Positions 45,808 through 55,738 of a stretch of DNA of 64,000 bases are shown in pieces. Both the position numbers and the translations under genes were made by a program. Below the pieces are notes generated by a model. It saw only the letters and a list, made by a program, of their open reading frames with translations. It did no database searches and had not been told where the DNA came from. This DNA comes from Vibrio aquaticus. Lineage in GTDB: Bacteria; Pseudomonadota; Gammaproteobacteria; Enterobacterales; Vibrionaceae. Where the stretch lies: assembly GCF_003970385.1 (NCBI RefSeq), contig NZ_RXZH01000001.1:558001-622000 (forward strand), in the 5' to 3' direction. Position 1 is the stretch's first letter, and the number at the start of each line of letters is the position of its first letter.

Positions 45808-46842
45808 TTAATTATGAGAAAGAGGATAACTAACGCGTTGCATCCGCTCATGCAACCAATATCTCACTAAAAGTATGAGAAGCAAAGCTAGTGCTATCGA
45901 TAGGTTTATGCTGCCTCCGCCGCCACCACCCTCAGTGGAGTTTGCCTGTAAAGTACTACCAGAATCAGTATTGACCAGACTGCGAGTACTCCCCGAAGTC
46001 ACGACATACGCTTTCGGATCTTCTTGACCATTAATTACTCGATTGATCCACGCTTGATAATCATAGACATCAGTAAACACTGACGTCACCGTAATACCGG
46101 GATCACCACATACCGAAGGGCCAAAGCTAGTGATGCCGACTTGAATATAGGTACTACCGTTATACCAATAGACTGGCCCACCTGAGTCACCCGAACAGGT
46201 TGAATTTCGATAACCACCTTGCAGAGCTCCCGAGAAACACAAGTGCTTTGACGTCAGTTTGCTGCCGTAGATAGCTTGGCAACTGGCGGTACTCATGTAG
46301 TCCAAGTCCGTATCAAGTAAGCGTGTCCCACCTCGAACATTGCCCTCTATATACCCATGACCCACCGCTTCAAACGCATCAGCACCGCTAAAGTTATTGT
46401 TCCTTGTGCTATTCAATAACGAGCTGTAATCAGGATTTGAGAGCGTGGTTTCTAATTCAATAATCGCAATATCATCTCGCCATAATTCCGAGGACGAATC
46501 AACATAGGTGTCGGGGTAGTAAAATGCCTTCGCACGCGCTTGCTCAGAAGACAGGAAGTTACTTTCGTCTTCTAACTGGGGCGCAACAACGGTGTTGAGC
46601 ATTAAGTCGTTGTCGCCGTATATACAGTGGGCAGCGGTCAATACGTACTTGTTATTGATCATCGTCGCACCGCAAAAAGACGACGTGCTGTAGACGTTGT
46701 TGTTACGATAGAACAGGCTTGCGAAAGACGGGTAGTTGGCAAGATTGGCGTTACTGCCATTGACGATATAGGGCTGTATTTCTATTGCGGAACCCGACAA
46801 CGAATACAAAGCTAAGCAGAAAAAACAGTACAACTTCGGCAT
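45808..46842 (-). CDS. Secreted trypsin-like serine protease with GlyGly-CTERM-like tail
   Basis: 344 residues from the ATG at 46842 (AAAAGGA nine bases before). Signal peptide MPKLYCFFCLALYSLSGSAI. The protease starts at the activation-like site IVNGSNANLANYPSFASLFY; the triad is visible as TAAHCIYGD, DDIAIIEL and CSGDSGGPVYW. The end has GGGGGG, a hydrophobic helix and then a long basic tail (VRYWLHERMQRVSYPLSHN). GlyGly-CTERM proteins are exported by the type II system and trimmed by rhombosortase. The tail after the helix is longer than usual. It is a paralogue of the upstream neighbour. Confidence 0.85.
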   Translation of the reverse strand: MPKLYCFFCLALYSLSGSAIEIQPYIVNGSNANLANYPSFASLFYRNNNVYSTSSFCGATMINNKYVLTAAHCIYGDNDLMLNTVVAPQLEDESNFLSSEQARAKAFYYPDTYVDSSSELWRDDIAIIELETTLSNPDYSSLLNSTRNNNFSGADAFEAVGHGYIEGNVRGGTRLLDTDLDYMSTASCQAIYGSKLTSKHLCFSGALQGGYRNSTCSGDSGGPVYWYNGSTYIQVGITSFGPSVCGDPGITVTSVFTDVYDYQAWINRVINGQEDPKAYVVTSGSTRSLVNTDSGSTLQANSTEGGGGGGSINLSIALALLLILLVRYWLHERMQRVSYPLSHN

Positions 46843-46921
46843 AGTATAAAATCCTTTTATCACCACACCTAAGTTTAGTTTAATTTTTCAGATTTTATAG
46901 ATAAGTTTGCTCTAACTAATT

Positions 46922-47884
46922 CTATTTTCTACTTCTTTTCCAACCGAGCAACGCTAAGCACCCCATAACAAGTCCCCCCAATGAGCCACCACCGCTACTG
47001 GAAGGCGTCGAGATGCCTAACGCTGCATTTCTATCCGAGTCTGAAACAGTCACCTTCGGTGTTTCTGATCCACTCAATACTGAGCTTATCCAGTTTCGGT
47101 GTTTTGTCAGTGCAACTTCGGTAAATACGGAGTTGGCGGTGACAGCCGGATCCCCACAGGTTCCTGGACCAAAACTGGTGATGCCTACCTGCTCACCGTT
47201 CCAATAAAGTGGACCGCCAGAATCACCCTGACAGGTTGCGTTGTCGTACACTACGGTGGCAGCCCCATCCATACACAAATTTTCACTGGCATCGACCGTG
47301 TATATTGCGTCACAGGTGGCATTATTAACCCAGCTTAATTGGGTTCGCTGCAGTTCATCGGTCGCATCGACGTTGCTTTGAGTGTTGCCATGACCCACGG
47401 CATAAAAGACTTCAGCCACCTGACGATAGGTACTACGATCGCCATTTTCAGCAAGATCGACATAAGTATTTACCGCAGTTACAGGGCTGGCTAACTTGAG
47501 GATGGCAATATCGTCATAGAGCGTGGTGTTATTATAGGTACTTGGGTAGTAGTACTCATTGACCATGACACGCTGTAAAACTGAATTAGGGAAATCCGTT
47601 TCATTTTGTAGTTGGGGCACAATTGAGGTAAAGAGCTGATAGTTGCTGTCACCATAAATACAGTGAGCCGCGGTCAGCACGTGTTGGTTATCAAGCAACG
47701 TCCCTCCACAGTAAGGACCGCTACCATAGGCCCCATCGTAATCGATACGGTCATAGAATAAACTGACAAAATCAGGATAGGCAGACGCACTAATGTTTGT
47801 GCCGTTGACAATGTAAGGCGTCACTTCCACACCGACTGCATGGCTTGCCCACAACGAAGCCATCAAAAGAGAAATACGTTTCAT
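46922..47884 (-). CDS. Secreted trypsin-like serine protease with GlyGly-CTERM
   Basis: 320 residues from the ATG at 47884 (AGAGGT eight bases before); the longer frame to 47908 has none. Signal peptide MKRISLLMASLWASHAVG. Activation-type site IVNGTNISASAYPDF; triad TAAHCIYGD, YDDIAILKL and CQGDSGGPLYW. The C-terminus SSSGGGSLGGLVMGCLALLG followed by WKRSRK is a textbook GlyGly-CTERM signal. It resembles the Ves proteases of V. cholerae, which are type II secreted. It is in tandem with the downstream paralogue, 79 bases apart, so a gene duplication is likely. Confidence 0.87.
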   Translation of the reverse strand: MKRISLLMASLWASHAVGVEVTPYIVNGTNISASAYPDFVSLFYDRIDYDGAYGSGPYCGGTLLDNQHVLTAAHCIYGDSNYQLFTSIVPQLQNETDFPNSVLQRVMVNEYYYPSTYNNTTLYDDIAILKLASPVTAVNTYVDLAENGDRSTYRQVAEVFYAVGHGNTQSNVDATDELQRTQLSWVNNATCDAIYTVDASENLCMDGAATVVYDNATCQGDSGGPLYWNGEQVGITSFGPGTCGDPAVTANSVFTEVALTKHRNWISSVLSGSETPKVTVSDSDRNAALGISTPSSSGGGSLGGLVMGCLALLGWKRSRK

Positions 47885-47932
47885 GACTACTACCTCTACT
47901 GCATCCATTTACCTCTGATTTCTTCTAATACG

Positions 47933-47959
47933 AAAAAACCTCTCCTAAGAGAGGTTTTA
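47933..47959 (-). terminator. Terminator after gcvT
   Basis: On the minus strand AAACCTCT, a short loop and AGAGGTTT are followed by TTTT, 30 bases after the gcvT stop. Confidence 0.85.
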
Positions 47960-47988
47960 GCACATTAATTTAATCTTCGTGGTGAAAA

Positions 47989-49107
47989 TTAACCGCGGTA
48001 GTACCTTTGTGGAACAAACGGCATTTTTTCAACTGTCATTGGTAATTTCTTACCACGTACTTCAGCAAACAGCTCTGTTCCTACTGCCATTAAATCGGCA
48101 CGCACGTACGCCATAGAAACTGGTTTGCCTGCATTCGGGCCCGCTGTACCACTGGTTACGATGCCCACTTTATTATCATCTGCATCAAACAGTTCCGTAC
48201 CTTCACGCACTGGCGCTTTGGTTTGACCCACTAGACCAACACGTTTACGCGTTACATCTTTTGTCTCAATTTGCTTAAGGATGATATCCGCACCAGGGAA
48301 ACCACCTTCACGTTCACCGCCAATACGGCGAATTTTTTGAATGCCCCAAAGCAGGCTTGCTTCTACTGGAGTCGTCGTTGTATCAAGATCGTGACCGTAT
48401 AGACATAGACCACATTCAAGACGAAGTGAATCTCGCGCACCTAAGCCAATCCACTCTACTTCCGCTTCTGCGGTAAGTTTTTGCGCTAACTCTTCTGCGT
48501 GTGAGTTCGGTACAGAAATTTCGTAGCCATCTTCACCCGTATAACCACTGCGGCTAACAATACATTCAACACCTAGAATATTAAGCTTTTTCACATCCAT
48601 GAAGACCATGTCAGTCACTTGAGCGTTGAAGCGTTTAAGCACGTCTACCGCTTTAGGGCCTTGAAGGGCAAGCAGCGCGCGATCATCAATAACTTCTAGT
48701 TCTACGCCAGATGGCAGGTGCGCCTCAAGGTGGCTAATGTCTTGTTCTTTACATGCTGCGTTAACAACAACGAACAAGTGATCATCAAGGTTAGCAACCA
48801 TCAAATCATCCATGATGCCGCCTTCTTCATTAGTGAAAAAAGCATAACGCTGATTGCCTTTTGGTAGGTCGATAATATCTACAGGAACCAAAGACTCAAG
48901 AAACGCAGCCGCACCTTCACCGTGTAGGCGCAGTTGGCCCATGTGTGATACATCAAAAAGGCCCGCCGCATCACGAGTATGCAAATGCTCTTTCTTTACA
49001 CCAAGTTTGTATTGAACAGGCATGTCGTAGCCAGCAAATGGGACCATCTTTGCGCCAGCTTCTACGTGAAGCGCATGCAAAGGGGTTTTGAGTAGTTCTT
49101 GAGTCAT
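47989..49107 (-). CDS. gcvT: Glycine cleavage system T protein (aminomethyltransferase)
   Basis: 372 residues from the ATG at 49107, beginning MTQELLKTPLHALHVEAGAK; GGAG lies six bases before. The longer frame to 49170 would place the operator palindrome in the coding region and is unlikely. Conserved runs are MVPFAGYDMPVQY, GLFDVSHMGQL, GYTGEDGYEISV and LGARDSLRLECGLCLYG. It releases ammonia and passes the methylene group to tetrahydrofolate. It is divergent from glyA-gcvH-gcvP, with the XRE regulator between. Confidence 0.95.
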   Translation of the reverse strand: MTQELLKTPLHALHVEAGAKMVPFAGYDMPVQYKLGVKKEHLHTRDAAGLFDVSHMGQLRLHGEGAAAFLESLVPVDIIDLPKGNQRYAFFTNEEGGIMDDLMVANLDDHLFVVVNAACKEQDISHLEAHLPSGVELEVIDDRALLALQGPKAVDVLKRFNAQVTDMVFMDVKKLNILGVECIVSRSGYTGEDGYEISVPNSHAEELAQKLTAEAEVEWIGLGARDSLRLECGLCLYGHDLDTTTTPVEASLLWGIQKIRRIGGEREGGFPGADIILKQIETKDVTRKRVGLVGQTKAPVREGTELFDADDNKVGIVTSGTAGPNAGKPVSMAYVRADLMAVGTELFAEVRGKKLPMTVEKMPFVPQRYYRG

Positions 49108-49143
49108 CATTGTCTCCGTTTTATCAGGTTCGTTTTCCATACA

Positions 49144-49158
49144 GGAAACCTTGTTTCC
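49144..49158. promoter_or_regulatory. Palindromic operator before gcvT
   Basis: GGAAACCTTGTTTCC is a perfect palindrome around CTT, 37 bases before gcvT. A 14 of 15 copy lies upstream of glyA at 50099-50113. The likely binder is the XRE regulator encoded between. Confidence 0.7.
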
Positions 49159-49260
49159 AATAATAAACACGAGTGGAGAGATTTTGCACGATTAACAAAG
49201 AGGGAACAGTTTAAAATGTGATGTTTAACATCATATTCACATCACCTCTATTCAAATAGA

Positions 49261-49296
49261 AACGCCGCCTTAGTGATAATTCACCTAAGGCGGCGC
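49261..49296 (-). terminator. Strong hairpin after the XRE-cupin gene
   Basis: CGCCGCCTTAGTGA and TCACcTAAGGCGGCG pair over a four-base loop; on the minus strand a TTTCTATTT tail follows. It separates the regulator transcript from gcvT. Confidence 0.75.
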
Positions 49297-49319
49297 TATT
49301 GTACTCATCCAAAAACAAA

Positions 49320-49335
49320 AAGCAAACGTTTGCTT
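49320..49335. promoter_or_regulatory. Candidate PurR box upstream of gcvT
   Basis: AAGCAAACGTTTGCTT differs from the PurR consensus ACGCAAACGTTTGCGT only at its edges. In E. coli PurR represses gcv and glyA genes, so the position fits. A short hairpin in RNA is the alternative reading. Confidence 0.5.
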
Positions 49336-49365
49336 TTCGTATAAGAAAATCGGTTAATTGAGCGT

Positions 49366-49989
49366 TTATTTTGCCGTCACCCACAAAATGTGTGCATCGT
49401 CGTCACTCGTTGAGATGAGCATGTGCCCCATATTGGCGTCATAATATACACTGTCGCCCTCGTTCATTTCTACCGGCTCATAGAACTCCGAGTAGAATCG
49501 AACCGAACCAGAAAGGATCAAAAGGAACTCTTCCCCATCGTGGCGAACCCAGTCTCCATACTCTTCAAAGTTACGCGCATGCACTTGGCTTTTGAACGGC
49601 ATCATTTTCTTATTGGAAAGTTGAGTGGCCAGTAGTTCGTGCTCATACGTTGGCGTTGGGTGTGGCTTACCCTGACCTGATCGGGTCAAGTCTCGGCGGC
49701 CTGTCGCTACTTTTTTTCTAGGCGGCTCAAAGAGTTGCGGCATATCAATCTGCAAGCCCATTGCCAATTTTTGCATTGCTTGAAAAGTAGGAGAGATCTG
49801 TTCGTTCTCAATTTTACTCAATGTCGAGCGAGCTAATCCTGTGCGCTGACTTGCCTCTTCCAACGTAATTCCTAGCTTGCCACGGATTTTCTTAATACGC
49901 TCACCCAGCTTTAATGGCTCGATGTTTTCGTCCGTGGACTCTTTCGACAATGTGAGTGATGGATACTCATCAAAGATATCTTCGGGCAT
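49366..49989 (-). CDS. XRE-cupin transcriptional regulator of the glycine cleavage locus
   Basis: 207 residues. Helix-turn-helix at about 27-85 (LGERIKKIRGKLGITLEEAS, RTGLARSTLSKIENEQISPT) and a small C-terminal cupin (about 130-205; EEFLLILSGSVRFYSEFYEP, GDSVYYDANMGHMLIS). This architecture is used for small-molecule sensing. It is placed between gcvT and glyA, and the same palindrome occurs in both outward promoters, so it is the likely glycine- or folate-responsive controller. No closer name is justified. Confidence 0.82.
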   Translation of the reverse strand: MPEDIFDEYPSLTLSKESTDENIEPLKLGERIKKIRGKLGITLEEASQRTGLARSTLSKIENEQISPTFQAMQKLAMGLQIDMPQLFEPPRKKVATGRRDLTRSGQGKPHPTPTYEHELLATQLSNKKMMPFKSQVHARNFEEYGDWVRHDGEEFLLILSGSVRFYSEFYEPVEMNEGDSVYYDANMGHMLISTSDDDAHILWVTAK

Positions 49990-50357
49990 GCTTTCCCTCT
50001 TCTGCTCTGGCTACTTCCTGTACTTTTCATTGTGCACGAAGCATTTAATAGAAAAAAGGGATGAACAAGAAATAAACCGTGCTCTTGGTAACAAAAACAG
50101 AAACCTTGTTTCCAATAGGAAATTTTTGGTTGATTGTTCCTTACACAAGCGCTATGTTACCAACTTGTTAGTTGTAGAGATGTTATTTCCGAAGCCAATC
50201 GTTGACTGATTTAACAATTGGGTTCGTTTTTTCCCCACACTTTTGGGGCATGGAAATTCACCCTGCTTTTAGAGAAAGAGCAGTAATAAACAAGAAACTG
50301 GCGAGTACCAATACCCTACATAATAAACTCGCTGGCACGAATGGAAGGTCATCTACC
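49990..50357. promoter_or_regulatory. glyA promoter region with XRE-type operator
   Basis: 368 bases. GAAACCTTGTTTC (50100-50112) repeats the gcvT operator and is followed at once by the overlapping palindrome TTTCCAATAGGAAA. Downstream is a leader of about 200 bases. I looked for the glycine riboswitch core and do not see it. Confidence 0.6.
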
Positions 50358-51653
50358 ATGAACAAACCGTTTCAAAACCACAGCCTAGAGAACTTTTTCT
50401 CTACTAACCTTGCTGCGACAGACGATGCTGTATTTGCTGGCATCCAAGCTGAAAACACACGTCAAAACGAACAAATTGAGCTTATCGCTTCTGAGAACAT
50501 TGTTTCTAAAGCGGTAATGCAAGCCCAAGGCACCTGCTTAACGAACAAGTACGCAGAAGGTTATCCGGGTCGTCGTTACTACGGCGGCTGTGAGCATGTT
50601 GATACGGTAGAAGCGATTGCAATCGAACGTGCTAAACAATTATTTAAGTGTGAATACGCAAACGTTCAACCACACTCTGGCGCACAAGCAAACGGTGCGG
50701 TGAAACTGGCACTGCTTCAACCAGGTGACACTATTTTAGGTATGTCTCTAGACGCTGGCGGTCACTTAACTCACGGCGCTCGCCCTGCTCTTTCTGGTAA
50801 ATGGTTTAACGCCGTTCAATACGGTGTTGATCGTGAAACACTCGAAATCAACTACGACGACGTTCGTGAATTGGCACTAGAGCATAAGCCTAAAATGATC
50901 ATTGCAGGTGGTAGTGCAATTCCACGTACTATCGACTTTGCTAAGTTCCGCGAAATCGCAGACGAAGTAGACGCAATCTTGATGGTCGATATGGCGCACA
51001 TTGCTGGTCTTATCGCGACAGGTGCGCACCCTAGCCCGCTTCCTCACGCTCACGTTGTGACAACAACAACACACAAAACATTGCGCGGTCCTCGTGGCGG
51101 CATGATCCTGACCAACCACGAAGATATCAATAAAAAGATTAACTCTGCGGTCTTCCCAGGCCTTCAAGGTGGTCCACTAATGCACGTTATCGCGGCGAAA
51201 GCTGTGGCGTTCGGTGAAGCATTAGGCCCTGAATTTTCAACTTATATCGATTCAGTGATCGATAACGCAAAAGTTCTAGCGGAAGTATTGCAAACTCGCG
51301 GATGCGACATTGTGACTGGCGGAACCGATACCCACCTAATGCTGGTTGACCTTCGCCCGAAAGGCTTAAAAGGTAACAAAGCAGAAGAAGCACTAGAACG
51401 TGCAGGGATCACATGTAACAAAAACGGCATCCCATTCGATTCTGAGAAGCCTATGATTACATCGGGCATTCGTCTAGGGACACCGGCAGGCACAAGCCGC
51501 GGCTTTGGCGCTGAAGAATTCAAACTCATCGGTAACTGGATTGGCGATGTGCTAGATGGGCTTGTAGAAAACCCAGAAGGCAACGCAGAAGTAGAGCAAC
51601 GTGTTCGCAAAGAAGTGAAGACGCTGTGTAGTCGCTTCCCACTTTACCAATAA
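50358..51653 (+). CDS. glyA: Serine hydroxymethyltransferase
   Basis: 431 residues from the ATG at 50358 (GGAAGGT before it); an upstream in-frame ATG at 50202 would add 52 non-homologous residues. Conserved: [54 protein letters not shown], and the PLP-lysine run [16 protein letters not shown]. It interconverts serine and glycine with tetrahydrofolate. As the first gene of glyA-gcvH-gcvP it is probably a second SHMT dedicated to glycine use. Confidence 0.95.
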   Translation: MNKPFQNHSLENFFSTNLAATDDAVFAGIQAENTRQNEQIELIASENIVSKAVMQAQGTCLTNKYAEGYPGRRYYGGCEHVDTVEAIAIERAKQLFKCEYANVQPHSGAQANGAVKLALLQPGDTILGMSLDAGGHLTHGARPALSGKWFNAVQYGVDRETLEINYDDVRELALEHKPKMIIAGGSAIPRTIDFAKFREIADEVDAILMVDMAHIAGLIATGAHPSPLPHAHVVTTTTHKTLRGPRGGMILTNHEDINKKINSAVFPGLQGGPLMHVIAAKAVAFGEALGPEFSTYIDSVIDNAKVLAEVLQTRGCDIVTGGTDTHLMLVDLRPKGLKGNKAEEALERAGITCNKNGIPFDSEKPMITSGIRLGTPAGTSRGFGAEEFKLIGNWIGDVLDGLVENPEGNAEVEQRVRKEVKTLCSRFPLYQ

Positions 51654-51688
51654 ACAATTTAAACAAAGTTATTTTTGGAGATTAAGCA

Positions 51689-52069
51689 ATGGATAAAACA
51701 CTGAAGTTTGCAGATAGCCACGAGTGGGTACGTGACAACGGTGACGGTACGGTAACAATCGGTATTTCAGAGCACGCTCAAGAAATGCTAGGTGACGTAG
51801 TATTCGTTGACCTACCGGAAACAGAAGACGAAATCGAAGCGGGTGAAAGCTTCTCACTGGTTGAGTCTGTAAAAGCAGCGTCTGACATCTATGCACCTAT
51901 CACTGGTGAAATCGTTGAAATCAACGAAGAGCTAGAAGATAGCCCAGAGCTAATCAACGAAGAACCTTATGAAGGCGGTTGGATTGTTAAAGTGAAGATG
52001 TCTGACGCATCTGAACTAGACAACCTAAAAGACGCAGAAGAGTACCTAAACTCAATCGAAGACGAGTAA
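51689..52069 (+). CDS. gcvH: Glycine cleavage system H protein
   Basis: 126 residues. The lipoyl-attachment Lys lies in [20 protein letters not shown], and [20 protein letters not shown] is the usual N-terminus. It carries the aminomethyl group between P, T and L proteins. It lies 35 bases after glyA with GGAG before the ATG and ends at a terminator. Confidence 0.97.
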   Translation: MDKTLKFADSHEWVRDNGDGTVTIGISEHAQEMLGDVVFVDLPETEDEIEAGESFSLVESVKAASDIYAPITGEIVEINEELEDSPELINEEPYEGGWIVKVKMSDASELDNLKDAEEYLNSIEDE

Positions 52070-52085
52070 TTAGGAAGACATAGGA

Positions 52086-52117
52086 AGGCTGCCCTGTTTC
52101 AGAGGCAGCTTTTTTTC
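52086..52117 (+). terminator. Terminator between gcvH and gcvP
   Basis: GCTGCC and GGCAGC around a ten-base loop, then eight T, 18 bases after gcvH. It would uncouple gcvP from glyA-gcvH unless read-through or a second promoter exists in the next 74 bases. Confidence 0.85.
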
Positions 52118-52190
52118 AACGTTCGGACGTATAATTAATATTGTCAGTAACGACAATCCATTACCCGAATGATGGAGTAGGTAAAGGACA

Positions 52191-55055
52191 ATGACTGAAT
52201 TACTTCAAAGCCTCAGCACACAAAATGAGTTCGTTGCTCGCCACAACGGCCCAAACAAATCTGACCAACAGAAAATGTTGGACGCAATCAATGTTGCCAA
52301 CCTAGACGCATTGATTGAAGAAACAGTTCCAGCGCAAATTCGCCTAGAAAAACCAATGACCCTAGCAGAAGCGAAAAGCGAAGCTGACATGCTGGTTGCT
52401 ATGCGCGAATTTGCCGATCAAAACCAGATCAAACGTACTTTTATCGGCCAAGGTTACTACAACACGTTCACTCCGAACGTCATCTTACGTAACGTGCTTG
52501 AAAATCCAGGTTGGTACACGGCATACACGCCTTACCAACCTGAGATCTCTCAAGGCCGTCTTGAGTCTCTACTGAACTTCCAGCAAATGGTAATGGACCT
52601 AACTGGAATGGACATCGCTAACGCATCGCTGCTTGATGAAGCAACCGCAGCGGCAGAAGCAATGACGCTATGTAAGCGTGCAGGTAAGAGCAAGAGCAAA
52701 GTATTCTTTGTGGCTGACGATGTTCACCCACAAACACTAGAAGTGGTTAAGACTCGTGCGAAATACATCGGCTTTGATGTACAAGTGGGTTCTTTAGAAT
52801 CTCTACCAGAGCAAGACGTATTTGGTGCACTAGTACAGTACCCTGGTACGACTGGTGAAGTACATGACCTAACGGACGTTATCGCTAAAGCGCAAGCAAA
52901 CAAAACACTGGTTACTGTTGCTACTGACCTACTCGCTTGTGCATTGCTTAAGCCAGCTGGCGAAATGGGCGCAGACGTTGTAATTGGCTCAGCTCAACGC
53001 TTTGGTGTACCAATGGGTTACGGCGGTCCACACGCAGCATTCATGGCAACTCGTGACAAACACAAGCGTACCATGCCAGGCCGAGTGATTGGTGTTTCTA
53101 TCGATACCAACGGTAACCAAGCACTGCGTATGGCGATGCAGACTCGTGAGCAGCACATCCGCCGCGAGAAAGCGACATCTAACATCTGTACGGCACAGGC
53201 TCTACTTGCAAACATGGCTTCGTTCTACGCGGTTTACCACGGCGCAGAAGGCCTACGTACTATTGCACGTCGTACTCACCACATGACAGCTATCTTGGCT
53301 GCTGGTCTGACTAAAGCGGGCTTCGAACTTGCTCATAACAGCTTCTTCGATACCATCACCATCAATTCTGGCGACCAAACGGAAGCGCTATACGCTAAGG
53401 CACTAGCTGCTGATATCAACCTTCGCAAACTACCGATTCAACTTGGTGTGAGCTTAGACGAAACAACAACCGTTGCTGACGTTGAAGCATTGTTCTCAGT
53501 GTTTGATGTGAAAGAAGAAGTGAATGCACTTTCTTCTGAAATCGCAGGCAACGAGTTCGCCGCTATTCCTGAAGCGCTACGTCGTACTTCAGAATACCTA
53601 ACTCACCCAGTATTCAACACGCACCACAGCGAAACGCAGATGATGCGTTACCTGAAGCAGCTTGAGAACAAAGACTTCTCACTGACTCACGGTATGATCC
53701 CGCTAGGCAGCTGTACGATGAAGTTGAACGCAGCCGCTGAAATGATCCCTGTCACATGGCCTGAATTTGGTTCGATCCACCCATTCGCGCCAATTGAGCA
53801 AGCGGCGGGTTACTCGGCACTTGCAAAAGATCTGAAAGAGAAGCTGTGTGAAATCACTGGCTACGACGATTTCTCACTACAACCTAACTCAGGTGCATCT
53901 GGTGAGTACGCAGGTCTAATCGCGATTCAACGCTACCACGACAGCCGTGGCGAAGGTCACCGTAACGTATGTTTGATCCCAAGCTCTGCGCACGGTACTA
54001 ACCCTGCTACAGCTTCAATGGTGTCAATGAAAGTAGTTGTGGTTAAGTGTGATGAAGATGGCAACATCGACATGACAGACCTAGCAGCGAAAATCGAGAA
54101 GCACGCAGAGAACCTATCAAGCATCATGATCACTTACCCTTCTACGCACGGCGTTTACGAAGAGCAAGTGAAAGAAGTATGTGAAATGGTTCATGCCGCT
54201 GGCGGTCAGGTTTACCTAGATGGCGCAAACATGAACGCTCAGGTTGGTCTAACGTCTCCTGGTCTTATCGGCTCTGACGTTTCTCACCTAAACCTACACA
54301 AAACGTTCTGTATTCCACACGGTGGCGGCGGTCCGGGTATGGGTCCTATCGGCGTGAAGTCGCACCTAGCACCTTTCCTACCTGGTCACATCGAAAACGG
54401 TGTTGAGGGTTCAGACTGTGCAGTTTCTGCGGCAGACCTTGGTAGTGCTTCTATCCTACCTATCTCTTGGGCTTACATCGCTATGATGGGCGAAGCTGGC
54501 CTAACAGACGCAACAAAAGTAGCGATTCTAAACGCGAACTATGTGATGGAGCGTCTACGCCCTCACTACCCTGTTCTTTACCGCGGTACTAACGGCCGCG
54601 TAGCACACGAATGTATTATCGATATTCGTCCACTAAAAGAAGAGACAGGCATCAGCGAAGAAGATATCGCGAAGCGTCTAATGGACTACGGTTTCCACGC
54701 TCCAACTATGTCGTTCCCAGTTGCGGGTACACTAATGGTTGAGCCAACTGAATCGGAAGATTTGGAAGAGCTAGACCGCTTCTGTGATGCGATGATCGCT
54801 ATCCGTGAAGAGATGACGAAAGTGAAGAACGGTGAGTGGCCGCTAGAGAATAACCCTCTAGTTAACGCACCTCACACTCAAGTGGATCTGTCTGCAGCAG
54901 AGTGGGATCGCCCATACTCTCGCGAGCTTGGCTGCTTCCCTTCACCGGCAACGAAGTCTTGGAAATATTGGCCAACAGTTAACCGTGTAGACAATGTATA
55001 CGGTGACCGTAACCTGATTTGTTCTTGTCCAAGCATTGATAACTACGAAGATTAA
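52191..55055 (+). CDS. gcvP: Glycine dehydrogenase (decarboxylating), P protein
   Basis: 954 residues, the fused full-length form. The N half has [20 protein letters not shown] and [20 protein letters not shown]; the C half carries the PLP-lysine in [20 protein letters not shown]. It decarboxylates glycine and loads the aminomethyl group on GcvH. ATG at 52191 follows AGGTAAAGGA. It is the third gene of the plus-strand gcv unit, after an intervening terminator. Confidence 0.97.
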   Translation: MTELLQSLSTQNEFVARHNGPNKSDQQKMLDAINVANLDALIEETVPAQIRLEKPMTLAEAKSEADMLVAMREFADQNQIKRTFIGQGYYNTFTPNVILRNVLENPGWYTAYTPYQPEISQGRLESLLNFQQMVMDLTGMDIANASLLDEATAAAEAMTLCKRAGKSKSKVFFVADDVHPQTLEVVKTRAKYIGFDVQVGSLESLPEQDVFGALVQYPGTTGEVHDLTDVIAKAQANKTLVTVATDLLACALLKPAGEMGADVVIGSAQRFGVPMGYGGPHAAFMATRDKHKRTMPGRVIGVSIDTNGNQALRMAMQTREQHIRREKATSNICTAQALLANMASFYAVYHGAEGLRTIARRTHHMTAILAAGLTKAGFELAHNSFFDTITINSGDQTEALYAKALAADINLRKLPIQLGVSLDETTTVADVEALFSVFDVKEEVNALSSEIAGNEFAAIPEALRRTSEYLTHPVFNTHHSETQMMRYLKQLENKDFSLTHGMIPLGSCTMKLNAAAEMIPVTWPEFGSIHPFAPIEQAAGYSALAKDLKEKLCEITGYDDFSLQPNSGASGEYAGLIAIQRYHDSRGEGHRNVCLIPSSAHGTNPATASMVSMKVVVVKCDEDGNIDMTDLAAKIEKHAENLSSIMITYPSTHGVYEEQVKEVCEMVHAAGGQVYLDGANMNAQVGLTSPGLIGSDVSHLNLHKTFCIPHGGGGPGMGPIGVKSHLAPFLPGHIENGVEGSDCAVSAADLGSASILPISWAYIAMMGEAGLTDATKVAILNANYVMERLRPHYPVLYRGTNGRVAHECIIDIRPLKEETGISEEDIAKRLMDYGFHAPTMSFPVAGTLMVEPTESEDLEELDRFCDAMIAIREEMTKVKNGEWPLENNPLVNAPHTQVDLSAAEWDRPYSRELGCFPSPATKSWKYWPTVNRVDNVYGDRNLICSCPSIDNYED

Positions 55056-55083
55056 TTAGTCGTTCTATTCACGCTATAAATCA

Positions 55084-55115
55084 AAAAGCGAACCTGAGAG
55101 GGTTCGCTTTTTTTA
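55084..55115 (+). terminator. Terminator after gcvP
   Basis: AAGCGAACC and GGTTCGCTT pair over a short loop, followed by T-run. Confidence 0.88.
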
Positions 55116-55195
55116 TGGGTACTTTTCACTGGATCTCGTCAGCTAACACCCTTACAATCGAACGTTGTTTTTTTATTATAGCTATAAACGATATT

Positions 55196-55600
55196 ATGAG
55201 AAATTTAGTCATCGTTGTTGCTGGCCTACTGTCGCTTACTGCTTGCTCTACCACCACTAATACTCCAAATGATGAAGAAATGCTTACTAATCAAGAAAAA
55301 GCGTCAACCGCTGTTGAGATCACTTCCTCTCAAAAAGCAGAGTTAGAATCTACACACCAAATCACGCCTGATGACCAGTCAAAGGCCAAAGCCGAGAGCA
55401 GCCATGAGCCTGCTGAAATAGCGAAAGCGAAAGAAGCCCCGCAGACAAAATCACACAGCAAATCTAATAGTTCAAAAAGCTCATCAGAACACTATTTACT
55501 GAATAACGAGCCGACCAAGCAAGTGATGAAATCACTCGAAGACGTGGCTGACACCTTGAATCTTGTCACCTTTGGCATATTTGCAACAGGTCATCGCTAA
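55196..55600 (+). CDS. Small lipoprotein of unknown function
   Basis: 134 residues from the ATG at 55196, chosen because MRNLVIVVAGLLSLTAC is a lipoprotein signal with lipobox LTAC. The mature part is polar, low-complexity and rich in Ser, Lys, Glu and Ala up to about residue 105, then has a short helix-like end (NEPTKQVMKSLEDVADTLNL, VTFGIFATGHR). I do not recognise the family. It could be an envelope linker protein. Confidence 0.65.
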   Translation: MRNLVIVVAGLLSLTACSTTTNTPNDEEMLTNQEKASTAVEITSSQKAELESTHQITPDDQSKAKAESSHEPAEIAKAKEAPQTKSHSKSNSSKSSSEHYLLNNEPTKQVMKSLEDVADTLNLVTFGIFATGHR

Positions 55601-55738
55601 TCGGCTCAAAAGTACGCCAACATTTATATGCCGAAACCCCTGATGTTATTGGTTTTTGGAATGGCTATCTAGGAAGCGAATACCCTATGACTGTTACAAT
55701 CCCACGCTAATAACTGCGATGAAAGACAGGTGAATCCA

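Noticed and set aside
49171..50357. Glycine riboswitch before gcvT or glyA
   Set aside because: I looked for the conserved aptamer core in both leaders and did not find it; the shared palindromes point to protein-based control.
50202..50357. Longer glyA start adding 52 residues
   Set aside because: The extra residues do not fit SHMT, while the ATG at 50358 has a ribosome site and gives the normal N-terminus.
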